22,669 bases of DNA from Allomuricauda sp. (GTDB taxonomy: Bacteria > Bacteroidota > Bacteroidia > Flavobacteriales > Flavobacteriaceae), in assembly GCA_028289745.1 (NCBI GenBank), contig JANQOD010000015.1, forward strand, positions 1-22,669, written 5' to 3'. Each line of letters opens with the position of its first letter. Position 1 is the first letter of the stretch. The notes under the pieces are model-generated. The model saw nothing but the letters and a program-made list of their open reading frames with translations, was not told where the DNA came from and ran no database searches. Position numbers and translations under genes: made by a program. This document shows positions 15,485 through 22,669 of this stretch, piece by piece.

Positions 15485-17119
15485 CTATGACAACACCTCG
15501 ACAGGTTCATCAATCCTTTTTTTGTTGAAATCAAAAGATTCGGCCAATAAGGCTTCATCAAAGTCAATACCCTCTATGGGCACCAACGTTTCACTTTCGG
15601 CATCCCAATCGATTCGTTTACCCAATTTCCAAGAAAGGCCGGCCATATGAGCGGTAATGGCCTCATCAAATCCTTCATCGATTCCACAACTTACCCTGCC
15701 CCCGTTCTTGATTGCACTTAACCATTCACGCATGTGCAAAAAGGTCGAATCGACCCTTTGCCCGTTGATGTATGTCCACATGAGGCCCTTATCCGCAAAA
15801 TATTGTGATGTGGCCGAAGAAATGGCATCAGGCACATTGGCACCAGGATTATATTGGTAGATCGGTGCCATTGGTCGCATTTTCTCTGCTTCGAGCATTT
15901 CAGCATATCGGGTAGAACCACCATCAGGCCATACGGTAAGTTTATTGCCCAATTCCATGGTGGCATCATGCCCCATCAAGATAGTGGGTCTGTTGAAACC
16001 ATTGCCCAAGGTGGCACTGTAGCAAAACGTCATACCCTTTTCTTTGCCCTTTTTCTGGCTGCTGCCCGTACTGAACTCAGGAAACTCCATATTCACCTGT
16101 AGTACATCGGGTACGGTTCGGCCATCATTGTGGGTATAGATACCACCAGACGCCATAACTGATTTTGGAATACCCATATTCAGCACACAGTTCAAACGGT
16201 CATAATCATGGGTCAACAGGTCACCTGAAAGTCCTGAACCATACGACCACCATTTACGCCACCTAAAAAAGTGATCTTTATTGAACGGTACTTTGGGAGC
16301 GGTACCCAAAAACATCTCCCAATCAATGGTCTGTTCACTGGCCTTTTCATGAATATCATAATTCCAGGCACCATTGTCGTCATTCCGGTTTGTGTTGGTC
16401 TGTATAAGCGAAACATGGCCCAAAGTACCTTTCGATACTATGTCTTGTGCCGTTTTGAAACTTAGCGTCTGCCTGTGCTGATGGCCTACTGCGAATACAG
16501 CTTTCGATTTTTTTGCCGCTTCACGAAGCCTGAAGGTCTCTTCAATGGTATGGGTCATGGGTTTTTCAACATACACATGAATCCCCTTATTGAGGGCATC
16601 GATAGACATAGGGGCATGCCAATGATCGGGAGTAGCGATAACGATGGCATCGACCTCACCACTATCGATCATTTCTTGATGGGTCTTATACCGTTTTATG
16701 GCATTATCTTTTGTGGCAAAGGCATTGATGGCCATCTCGGCCCGAACATCAAAAACGTCACAGACCGCCGTTATGCGCACATTCAGCTTATCTTGTTTTA
16801 AAAAATCTTCCAAAGCTTTGTGGTGCGGATTTTCATTGGCCTCCAATTTCATGGCCTCTACCCATTCTTTGGTGGCAAAACCCATGGCGCGGCACAAATG
16901 CTCGCCCCGGCCCCCAAAGCCTATGATACCCACGCGAACAGGGTCGCCTGTAATATCTGGTACGGTAGGCGGCAACGATGGGGCTATGTTCAACTGTTCC
17001 AATATTTCAGAGCGTTCCCTTCGGCCACTGACCGTATTGGCGGCCCCGGCCCACCACACAGCTCCCAATATTGGCAGACCGCCCAAACCCTTTAACAAAT
17101 CTCTTCTACTCCATTTCAT
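15485..17119 (-). CDS. Tat-exported Gfo/Idh/MocA-family oxidoreductase
   Basis: A 544-residue NAD(P)-dependent oxidoreductase. It starts with a twin-arginine signal (SRRDLLKG at 4-11 and a hydrophobic stretch to about 28), so it should be exported folded with its cofactor. The Rossmann motif is VGIIGFGGRG (63-72), and the family motif VYVEKPMTH (183-191) carries the conserved EKP lysine. The substrate is probably a sugar or sugar-derived compound, which cannot be named from sequence. It is longer than the typical 330-400 aa, through the leader and a C-terminal extension common in Bacteroidota members. Its ATG overlaps the DoxX stop (ATGA), and a strong terminator follows. Confidence 0.9.
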   Translation of the reverse strand: MKWSRRDLLKGLGGLPILGAVWWAGAANTVSGRRERSEILEQLNIAPSLPPTVPDITGDPVRVGIIGFGGRGEHLCRAMGFATKEWVEAMKLEANENPHHKALEDFLKQDKLNVRITAVCDVFDVRAEMAINAFATKDNAIKRYKTHQEMIDSGEVDAIVIATPDHWHAPMSIDALNKGIHVYVEKPMTHTIEETFRLREAAKKSKAVFAVGHQHRQTLSFKTAQDIVSKGTLGHVSLIQTNTNRNDDNGAWNYDIHEKASEQTIDWEMFLGTAPKVPFNKDHFFRWRKWWSYGSGLSGDLLTHDYDRLNCVLNMGIPKSVMASGGIYTHNDGRTVPDVLQVNMEFPEFSTGSSQKKGKEKGMTFCYSATLGNGFNRPTILMGHDATMELGNKLTVWPDGGSTRYAEMLEAEKMRPMAPIYQYNPGANVPDAISSATSQYFADKGLMWTYINGQRVDSTFLHMREWLSAIKNGGRVSCGIDEGFDEAITAHMAGLSWKLGKRIDWDAESETLVPIEGIDFDEALLAESFDFNKKRIDEPVEVLS

Positions 17120-17610
17120 ACCTTCTCTATTTTAGCTGTTCTTTTATTGTTTTTGAAAAAATAACCCAAGCCGAAAACATGTCCGGTAGGATGTTGATAA
17201 AGAATCATACAGGCCACCAACTCTATCAGGTTTTTGTTCACGAACCAATAGCTGCCCTCGACATTTATTTGAGGTAGCCAAGGCAGTGAGGGATGCGCCA
17301 GATAATAGAGTGCCAAAAGGCCAATGCCCGCTAAGGCGCCTATTTTTTCAAGAAAGCCCAAAATAAGGGTTATTCCCACCAAAATTAACGCGACTACGTT
17401 CAACGTATCGACCCATCCGATAAGAGCATCAGAGGTCAGCCAAGTAAAAAATGGTTTTAACGGACCTTGGGCCGAGGCCAAGTATCCGAAAGAGGTCCAA
17501 TCAGGATCGTACATTTTTGTAATGCCTTCGTACAAAAAATGCCATCCTATCAATATCCGCAATAGCACAATGCTGTGCTTCAATTGCCAGTTCGATTTCA
17601 TTGTAGACAT
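17116..17610 (-). CDS. DoxX-family membrane protein
   Basis: A 164-residue inner-membrane protein with four or so hydrophobic helices (about 13-30, 68-86, 90-106 and 128-146) and the DoxX-like beginning LLRILIGWHFLYEGITKM. DoxX proteins are quinone- or redox-associated membrane proteins with poorly known activity. It is translationally coupled (4-nt overlap) to the Tat-exported oxidoreductase, so the two may form a redox pair in which the membrane protein returns electrons to the quinone pool; this is inference from context. The 163 nt upstream hold only a weak promoter-like box. Confidence 0.82.
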   Translation of the reverse strand: MSTMKSNWQLKHSIVLLRILIGWHFLYEGITKMYDPDWTSFGYLASAQGPLKPFFTWLTSDALIGWVDTLNVVALILVGITLILGFLEKIGALAGIGLLALYYLAHPSLPWLPQINVEGSYWFVNKNLIELVACMILYQHPTGHVFGLGYFFKNNKRTAKIEKV

Positions 17611-17773
17611 ATGTTTGAGTGGTTAAGGTTGTCAAAACAAGTTACAAGATATAAAAGTAATCCCGCCAACAAAAAGAGGTCATGACAAATATCATAAAAC
17701 GAAATTCAGGCCGAAGATGGAAAAGGCAACAAAATATGGGCGGTACCGTATAGATCAACTCTTTCGGCAGCAC

Positions 17774-19084
17774 TCAAGATGACGAAATGGGCATTCCGTA
17801 TAAATCAAAGTCAGATGCTCCGGTGATTTTGATATTCGCAAAATCTCCGATTTTCACATAAAATTTGGAGGCATCTACCAGCACTTCATTGTCGACGTCG
17901 GGGGAATCAAATTCGGTGCGACCCACAAAATAATTGCCCTCTTTTCTATCGATGATGCAACGAAAGGTTTTCCCGATTTTATCTTGGTTCAGCTCCCATG
18001 AGATTTGTGACTGTACTTCCATGATCTCGTTGGCACGCCGTTGTTTTACTTCTTGTGGAACATCATCTGCCAAATTAAAGGCATGGGTATTCTCTTCGTG
18101 GCTATAGGTAAAACAGCCCAAACGTTCAAACCGCATCTCCCTGACCCAGTCTTTCAGGGTTTGAAAATCTGCTTCGGTTTCTCCAGGATAACCAACGATC
18201 AAAGTGGTACGGATAGCCATATCTGGCACAGCTTTCCTAAAATCTTGAAGCAACTTCGTCGTTTTTGCCTTTGTTGTTCCCCTACGCATACTTTTTAGCA
18301 CGGGGTCGGCGATATGCTGCAACGGAATATCGATATAGTTGCAGATTTTAGGCGCTTCACGCATCACCTTCAACACATCCATCGGAAAACCTGTCGGAAA
18401 GGCATAGTGCAAACGGATCCATTCAATTCCCTCGACTTTTGCCAACTTTTCCAACAATTCGGCCAGGTTTCGTCTTTTGTAGAGATCAAGGCCATAATAG
18501 GTCAAGTCTTGGGCGATCAGAATCAGTTCCTTTACGCCATTGGCCGCCAGCCTTTCGGTCTCGGCCACCAGTTCTTCCATCGGTTTGCTTTTGTGCTTAC
18601 CGCGCATCAGGGGAATAGCGCAAAATGAACATGGCCTGTCACAGCCCTCCGCGATTTTTAGATAGGCATAGTTTTTTGGGGTAGTGGTCAAACGCTCACC
18701 CAACAGTTCATGCCTATAATCGGCCCCCAAGGCCTTCAAAAGATTGGGTAGGTCGCTAGTGCCGAAATATTCATCGACATTGGGAATTTCCTTTTGCAAA
18801 TCGGGCTTGTAGCGCTCACTGAGGCATCCCGTAACAAATACCTTATCGATTTCGCCCGCTTCTTTTTTTTGTACAAACCCCAAAATGGTGTTGATGCTTT
18901 CTTCCTTGGCATTGGCGATGAACCCGCAGGTGTTGATGACCACCACATTGCCCTCTTCTTCATGCACCACCTCTTTGTTGTTGGCACGCAACTGCCCCAT
19001 GAGCACCTCTGAGTCGTAGACATTTTTGCTACAGCCCAAGGTGACTACGTTTATTTTGTTCTTTTTAAGGGATTTTGTACGCAT
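17774..19084 (-). CDS. rimO: Ribosomal protein S12 (Asp) methylthiotransferase
   Basis: A 436-residue radical SAM enzyme that beta-methylthiolates the conserved aspartate of ribosomal protein S12. The N-terminal UPF0004/MTTase domain has its three cluster cysteines (C18 in LGCSKN, C53 in NTCGF, C87 in TGCLSE). The radical SAM cluster is CDRPCSFC (C148, C152, C155), and a C-terminal TRAM domain covers about 370-436. The QDLTYYG motif and overall length point to RimO rather than MiaB or MtaB. It sits near rpmB, rpmG and ftsY, in keeping with a translation role. A perfect -7 box lies 20 nt upstream, so it probably has its own promoter inside the 41-nt gap after the amidase gene. Confidence 0.94.
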   Translation of the reverse strand: MRTKSLKKNKINVVTLGCSKNVYDSEVLMGQLRANNKEVVHEEEGNVVVINTCGFIANAKEESINTILGFVQKKEAGEIDKVFVTGCLSERYKPDLQKEIPNVDEYFGTSDLPNLLKALGADYRHELLGERLTTTPKNYAYLKIAEGCDRPCSFCAIPLMRGKHKSKPMEELVAETERLAANGVKELILIAQDLTYYGLDLYKRRNLAELLEKLAKVEGIEWIRLHYAFPTGFPMDVLKVMREAPKICNYIDIPLQHIADPVLKSMRRGTTKAKTTKLLQDFRKAVPDMAIRTTLIVGYPGETEADFQTLKDWVREMRFERLGCFTYSHEENTHAFNLADDVPQEVKQRRANEIMEVQSQISWELNQDKIGKTFRCIIDRKEGNYFVGRTEFDSPDVDNEVLVDASKFYVKIGDFANIKITGASDFDLYGMPISSS

Positions 19085-19103
19085 ACCTCCACTAGATGGA
19101 GGG

Positions 19104-19111
19104 CAAAATTA
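19104..19111 (-). promoter_or_regulatory. -7 promoter box of rimO
   Basis: On the minus strand it reads TAATTTTG, a perfect TAnnTTTG ending 20 nt before the rimO ATG (19084). No TTTG was seen at the expected -33 distance. Confidence 0.45.
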
Positions 19112-19125
19112 CAAAAGTCAAACGG

Positions 19126-20787
19126 TTAGTCTTTATAACCTTCAGGAATTTTCCTTGTCTTTGTCAACGCTTCAAAGGCTGTGCCCAGACCATATAGTTT
19201 ATCTTCTTGAAATTGTTTTGCGATAAAGGTCAAACTAATGGGTTCTCCGCTCTCTTTGTATGCCATTGGAACCGTCAAAGCAGGGTACTCGGCCACAGCC
19301 GCTGCCCCTGCATCATAATTGTTTATTGATAAAATTGCATCTAACCGATGTTCGGTCATCGAAACATTGAAGTACTTACGGCCATTGGCTTTCAACCGTT
19401 TTTTGATCAGTTCTAGACCTGCGGTCGAAGTAGTATCTGCCAAAATGCCTTCAAACAGTGCTTGACCATAGGGTATTCTCACTAAAGAATCCATCAGATT
19501 AAAATCGACCACGTCTTTTAACGTGGCCACTGCAACAGCACCTTTATCTTCAACCGAAGTCTCGATGTACCTGGGCAAATCACTTTTCATATCAATGTTC
19601 AAAATAGACAGAAACCCATCAAATTCAACTTCGGGCGGTTCAAATTCAATAATGATCGCCCCAGCGACTTTCATTTTTTCAAGTGTCATGCGATAAACGG
19701 AATCACTCTCCACATAGTTTTTGAGTGCTCCAAACCGTTTTCCCTTAAGCGTTGCATTTTCGGCTGCGTACCATTTTTCATTCCAATCGGCGCGGACCGA
19801 TCTTTCATCACGCTCGTCAAAACCACGCATGGCATCCAACAAAATGCCATTGTCAATGACATTTTTGGTCATGGGCCCCGGGGTATCCAATGTACTGGAA
19901 ATAGGCACGATGCCCGATCTGCTCAACAGACCTATGGTAGGCTTCATACCGACCACTGAATTCTGGCCAGAAGGCGATAGAATAGAGCCTGAAGTTTCGG
20001 TACCCACGGCGGCCACGGCATAATTCGCGGCTACAGAAGTTCCGCTGCCCGCACTAGAACCTCCCGTATCAAAAACACGGCGACCATAGGGATTCAACGT
20101 TTGCCCACCTACAGCACTCTGGCCATTGGGGCAAACGGCACAGATAAAATTGGCCCATTCGCTCAAATTCACCTTACCCAAGATCAAGGCACCATTTTCT
20201 TTCAATCGTTCCACGATAAAGGCATCATTGGTCTGATTTTCCATCAAAGCAATGGCTCCAGCCGTGGTTTTCATATTCTGCGTGCCAATGTTGTCCTTCA
20301 GCAAAATGGGCATACCGTAAATGGGATGATGACCTTCTGAGTCGGTATCCAACGCCCGAGCTTCTTCCAACACCTTCTGATTCAAGGCAATGACCGTGTT
20401 CAGGGTTGTTTCGTTTGGCAGTTCATACTTGTAAATTCGGGTAAGATAGAAAAGTACCAAATCCTCGTACGAAAATTTACCTTCGGAAATGTTTTTTTGG
20501 ATGGAGGGAATATCTTGCTCCAACACCAAAGGTTTCATCATTTCATATTTCTCTTGGGCAAATTGGGAAACCTCGCCATAGAGCGGTAAAAACACCTCGT
20601 TCTTATCCAATACCTTGCTTTGGATGAACTTGTAACGCATACGCTCTTTTTCGTGCTCGGCATTGGCCGCTACCTCAGCGGAATCATTGTAAGGCTGCCA
20701 TAATACAACAGGTACCGTTTTCTTGGATTCTTGCTTACAGGCCGCAAAGAGCAGTAATAATAGCATGGGTAAGATGCTTTTTTTCAT
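19126..20787 (-). CDS. Amidase-signature-family lipoprotein
   Basis: A 553-residue exported lipoprotein: lipobox LFAAC (C17), then an amidase signature domain from about 95 to the end. The Ser-cisSer-Lys triad can be placed at K164 (ILLKDNIGT), S244 (TGGSSAGSG) and S268 (GTETSGSIL); the spacing of 24 between the two serines fits the family. These enzymes hydrolyse amides. The lipid anchor shows that it is not GatA (Glu-tRNA amidotransferase) and works in the periplasm or outer membrane on an unknown amide or peptide. It lies between ftsY and rimO on the same strand, 41 nt before rimO and 179 nt after ftsY, and has no visible functional tie to them. Confidence 0.88.
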   Translation of the reverse strand: MKKSILPMLLLLLFAACKQESKKTVPVVLWQPYNDSAEVAANAEHEKERMRYKFIQSKVLDKNEVFLPLYGEVSQFAQEKYEMMKPLVLEQDIPSIQKNISEGKFSYEDLVLFYLTRIYKYELPNETTLNTVIALNQKVLEEARALDTDSEGHHPIYGMPILLKDNIGTQNMKTTAGAIALMENQTNDAFIVERLKENGALILGKVNLSEWANFICAVCPNGQSAVGGQTLNPYGRRVFDTGGSSAGSGTSVAANYAVAAVGTETSGSILSPSGQNSVVGMKPTIGLLSRSGIVPISSTLDTPGPMTKNVIDNGILLDAMRGFDERDERSVRADWNEKWYAAENATLKGKRFGALKNYVESDSVYRMTLEKMKVAGAIIIEFEPPEVEFDGFLSILNIDMKSDLPRYIETSVEDKGAVAVATLKDVVDFNLMDSLVRIPYGQALFEGILADTTSTAGLELIKKRLKANGRKYFNVSMTEHRLDAILSINNYDAGAAAVAEYPALTVPMAYKESGEPISLTFIAKQFQEDKLYGLGTAFEALTKTRKIPEGYKD

Positions 20788-20825
20788 GTGCTTATTTTAT
20801 TGTTTCATGGTCACGTACAACCCCC

Positions 20826-20840
20826 GCCTGACCAGCAGGC
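20826..20840. repeat. Short inverted repeat between ftsY and the amidase gene
   Basis: GCCTG (20826-20830) and CAGGC (20836-20840) around a 5-nt loop, in a 179-nt gap that otherwise shows no gene. No T tract follows on the minus strand, so it is not a clear terminator. It is also a common kind of chance repeat. Confidence 0.25.
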
Positions 20841-20966
20841 AATTTAACTGATTAAAGACAATCTTTGGTTTGCCTTTTTGATGATTGTTTCGAACAGGAA
20901 GGTTTCATAATACTTCTTTATCGTTTAACAGTGTTCTGGCATATCGAAACGACAAGGAATGTAAAA

Positions 20967-21923
20967 TCAAATATTAAAAAACGAATCTACAAACTCATAC
21001 TTGTTGAAGACCTGTAGATCTTCCAAACCTTCGCCTACCCCAATATATTTTACGGGTATTTGAAACTGATCGGAAATGCCGATCACCACACCGCCTTTAG
21101 CCGTGCCATCTAATTTCGTGACGGCCAAACTGGTCACTTCGGTGGCCTTGGTAAATTGTTTGGCCTGCTCAAAGGCATTTTGGCCTGTAGAGCCATCAAG
21201 TACCAACAATACGTCATGCGGGGCATCGGGCATCACTTTTTGCATCACCCTTTTCACCTTGGTAAGCTCGTTCATCAGGTTCACCTTGTTGTGCAAACGC
21301 CCAGCGGTATCGATCAAGACCACATCGGCATCATCGGCAACGGCAGAGTTCAAGGTATCAAAAGCTACAGAAGCAGGGTCACTGCCCATTTTCTGCTTTA
21401 CGATGGGCACGGCAACGCGCTCTGCCCACACCTGCAATTGGTCAATGGCCGCTGCACGAAAGGTGTCTGCTGCACCCAAGACCACTTTTTTGCCCTGGTT
21501 TTTGAACTGATGGGCCAATTTACCAATGGTCGTGGTCTTACCGACCCCGTTTACCCCCACCACCATGATGACATAGGGTTTTTTACTTTCGGGCACCAAA
21601 AATTCTTCGGCTTCGCCCACATGGGTCTCTGAGAGCAGCGCTGCGATCTCTTCACGCAAAATGGTGTTCAGTTCATCGGTGCCCATATACTTGTCACGCG
21701 CCACCCGCTCTTCGATACGTTCGATGATTTTTAAGGTGGTATTGACCCCTACATCAGAGGTGACCAACACCTCTTCAAGGTTGTCGAGTACTTCGTCGTC
21801 GACCTTTGACTTGCCCGCCACGGCCTTGCTGAGCTTACCGAAAAAACTGGTCTTGCTCTTCTCCAGGCCTTTGTCAAGCGTCTCTTTTTTTTCTTTTGAA
21901 AATATTTTTTTGAATAGGCTCAT
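20967..21923 (-). CDS. ftsY: Signal recognition particle receptor FtsY
   Basis: A 318-residue SRP GTPase that docks ribosome-SRP complexes at the inner membrane. The N-domain helical bundle (about 20-105) is followed by the G-domain: P-loop GVNGVGKT (123-130), ADTFRAAAIDQL, DTAGR (205-209) and TKLDGTAKGG. The N-terminus is short, with a Lys-rich amphipathic stretch (MSLFKKIFSKEKKE) in place of the long acidic A-domain of E. coli FtsY. It follows the rpmB-rpmG-DUF4295 group but has a terminator and its own -7 box in front, so it can be transcribed separately. Confidence 0.96.
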   Translation of the reverse strand: MSLFKKIFSKEKKETLDKGLEKSKTSFFGKLSKAVAGKSKVDDEVLDNLEEVLVTSDVGVNTTLKIIERIEERVARDKYMGTDELNTILREEIAALLSETHVGEAEEFLVPESKKPYVIMVVGVNGVGKTTTIGKLAHQFKNQGKKVVLGAADTFRAAAIDQLQVWAERVAVPIVKQKMGSDPASVAFDTLNSAVADDADVVLIDTAGRLHNKVNLMNELTKVKRVMQKVMPDAPHDVLLVLDGSTGQNAFEQAKQFTKATEVTSLAVTKLDGTAKGGVVIGISDQFQIPVKYIGVGEGLEDLQVFNKYEFVDSFFNI

Positions 21924-21945
21924 TGGTCCATTTAAAGTTGGAAAT

Positions 21946-21953
21946 CAAAGATA
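21946..21953 (-). promoter_or_regulatory. -7 promoter box of ftsY
   Basis: On the minus strand it reads TATCTTTG, a perfect TAnnTTTG ending 22 nt before the ftsY ATG (21923). TTTG at 21983-21980 is 26 nt away, longer than the usual spacing, so the -33 element is uncertain. Confidence 0.5.
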
Positions 21954-21978
21954 GGAAAGTAAGGGGAGTTATATTAAA

Positions 21979-22018
21979 ACAAAAAAGCCGCCCATTGGTT
22001 ATTGGGACGGCTTTTTTT
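21979..22018 (-). terminator. Terminator of the rpmB-rpmG-DUF4295 operon
   Basis: The stem is AAAAAAGCCG-CCCA (21981-21994) with TGGG-A-CGGCTTTTTTT (22003-22018), one bulged A and an 8-nt loop. A/T flanks on both sides allow termination in both directions. It lies about 20 nt beyond the DUF4295 stop. Confidence 0.85.
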
Positions 22019-22038
22019 ATTCTCATATCGTGGTTGGC

Positions 22039-22191
22039 TCACTTCTTCGCCAACCAGTCGTTTACAAACTCAGGGGGCATGACTGACTCTACAAAGGTGT
22101 AGGACCCTGACTTGGGCGATTTTACCATTTTGCTGGCCTTTGTCAATCTCTTTGAGCTCGATTGTAATGTTGCTACGGTCTTCTTTGCCAT
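22039..22191 (-). CDS. DUF4295 family microprotein
   Basis: A 50-residue basic protein beginning MAKKTVATLQSSSKRLTKA and ending VNDWLAKK, read directly from the minus strand. It fits DUF4295, a family I know from Bacteroidota, where it regularly follows rpmB and rpmG. Its function is unknown, but its size, high lysine content and constant place beside two large-subunit protein genes suggest a small ribosome-associated protein. The ATG at 22191 is 9 nt behind the rpmG stop, with a terminator downstream. It is easily missed because it is so short. Confidence 0.88.
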   Translation of the reverse strand: MAKKTVATLQSSSKRLTKASKMVKSPKSGSYTFVESVMPPEFVNDWLAKK

Positions 22192-22200
22192 GACTCCAGT

Positions 22201-22383
22201 TTATTTGATTTCTTTATGAATGGTCATACGCTTCAAGATTGGATTGAATTTTTTGATTTCGATCCTATCGGGCGTGTTCTTTTTGTTCTTGGTGGTTATG
22301 TACCTTGATGTACCCGGCATACCGGAGTCTTTGTGTTCGGTACACTCTAAAATAACCTGAATTCTATTGCCTTTCTTTGCCAT
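22201..22383 (-). CDS. rpmG: 50S ribosomal protein L33
   Basis: A 60-residue large-subunit protein. The start MAKKGNRIQVILECTE and the centre SRYITTKNKKNTPDRIEIKKF are typical of L33. Only one cysteine is present (C14), so the zinc-ribbon CxxC pairs are missing and this is the zinc-independent (C-minus) form, whose expression does not depend on zinc supply. It lies 12 nt behind rpmB and 9 nt ahead of the DUF4295 gene, in one operon. Confidence 0.96.
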   Translation of the reverse strand: MAKKGNRIQVILECTEHKDSGMPGTSRYITTKNKKNTPDRIEIKKFNPILKRMTIHKEIK

Positions 22384-22395
22384 CTTGCTCTACTA

Positions 22396-22632
22396 TTATT
22401 TGGTGTAACCTTTGGCCCTTGCCTCTTTCAAAGCGGCTGAAACACCTTTTCTGTTGATGATCTTGATGCCCTTGGCAGAAACATTCAACGTCACCCAACG
22501 CCCCTCTTCGGGAATATAGAAACGCTTCTTTGAGATATTGGCGTCAAATCTTCTTTTGGTCTTGTTGATAGAGAAGGAAACATTGTTTCCGAACATCACC
22601 TTTTTTCCCGTAATTTCACAAATTCTTGACAT
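22396..22632 (-). CDS. rpmB: 50S ribosomal protein L28
   Basis: A 78-residue large-subunit protein of normal length. The start MSRICEITGKKVMFGNNVSF, then KTKRRFDANISKKRFY, and the C-terminal KGIKIINRKGV are all standard L28 blocks. It is the first gene seen of the rpmB-rpmG-DUF4295 operon. Its promoter lies in the last 37 nt of the window or beyond; no complete -7 box is visible there. Confidence 0.96.
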   Translation of the reverse strand: MSRICEITGKKVMFGNNVSFSINKTKRRFDANISKKRFYIPEEGRWVTLNVSAKGIKIINRKGVSAALKEARAKGYTK

Positions 22633-22669
22633 CGCCTTCGCTTTGCGTGATTTTATTGAGGGTGCAAAT

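Noticed and set aside
16698..17135. 145-codon plus-strand frame opposite the oxidoreductase start
   Set aside because: It is antisense to the Tat leader and Rossmann motif, with no domain of its own.
21076..21632. Two long plus-strand open frames (144 and 158 codons) opposite ftsY
   Set aside because: They lie fully antisense to invariant FtsY motifs and encode low-complexity or frame-shadow sequences.
22633..22669. Promoter of rpmB at the window end
   Set aside because: Only CAAA at 22665-22668 could be part of a minus-strand -7 box. The rest lies outside the window, so it cannot be supported.

Overview
The window looks like chromosomal DNA of a marine, zeaxanthin-type yellow Flavobacteriaceae (Bacteroidota), possibly Muricauda/Allomuricauda-like. 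The evidence is the TAnnTTTG -7 promoter boxes, the near absence of Shine-Dalgarno sequences, the rpmB-rpmG-DUF4295-ftsY block, the mitochondrial-type aconitase, and a carotenoid cluster led by a B12-binding MerR regulator. The genus is a guess from style, not a search result.

Layout. 1-123: tRNA-Leu(GAG) with a terminator. 209-3903 (+): a carotenoid operon with a CarH-like MerR regulator, crtI, crtB and crtZ; no lycopene cyclase is present. 3906-4469 (-): a cysteine-free thioredoxin-fold protein, convergent with crtZ. 4548-6818 (-): aconitase. 6980-10206 (-): an envelope operon of a PPIase-like lipoprotein, a SurA-like PPIase and a MoxR ATPase, with a promoter in front and a terminator overlapping the last stop codon. 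10323-12697 (+): a tightly packed operon of a START/SRPBCC protein, an 84-aa unknown, a class A beta-lactamase-like lipoprotein and an AHSA1/SRPBCC protein.

12746-13264 (-): a secreted fasciclin-domain protein, divergent from an ECF sigma factor and its RskA-like anti-sigma factor (13392-14694, +), which are followed by aquaporin Z (14739-15431). 15485-17610 (-): a DoxX membrane protein and a Tat-exported Gfo/Idh/MocA oxidoreductase, translationally coupled. 17774-22632 (-): a ribosome and protein-targeting block of rpmB, rpmG, a DUF4295 microprotein, ftsY, a lipoprotein amidase and rimO.

The most notable signal is at 11023-11169. A complete lipoprotein signal peptide is encoded in one frame and the beta-lactamase-like body in the -1 frame. 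They join exactly at A AAA AAG, the same slippery heptamer in the same phase as in E. coli dnaX. This could be programmed -1 frameshifting, transcriptional slippage, a phase-variable A tract, or a simple one-base mutation or sequencing error. The CarH-like regulator is also notable: it keeps the Wx9EH and ExHxxG B12 motifs, but the residue after the Trp, which is His132 in Thermus CarH, is Gln.

Perfect TAnnTTTG boxes lie 20-22 nt in front of the ATG of four genes (merR, the thioredoxin-like gene, ftsY, rimO). They settle start codons and show that apparent TTG-initiated extensions in two genes are part of the promoter. No CRISPR array, insertion sequence, prophage or gap longer than 300 bp without a gene was found.
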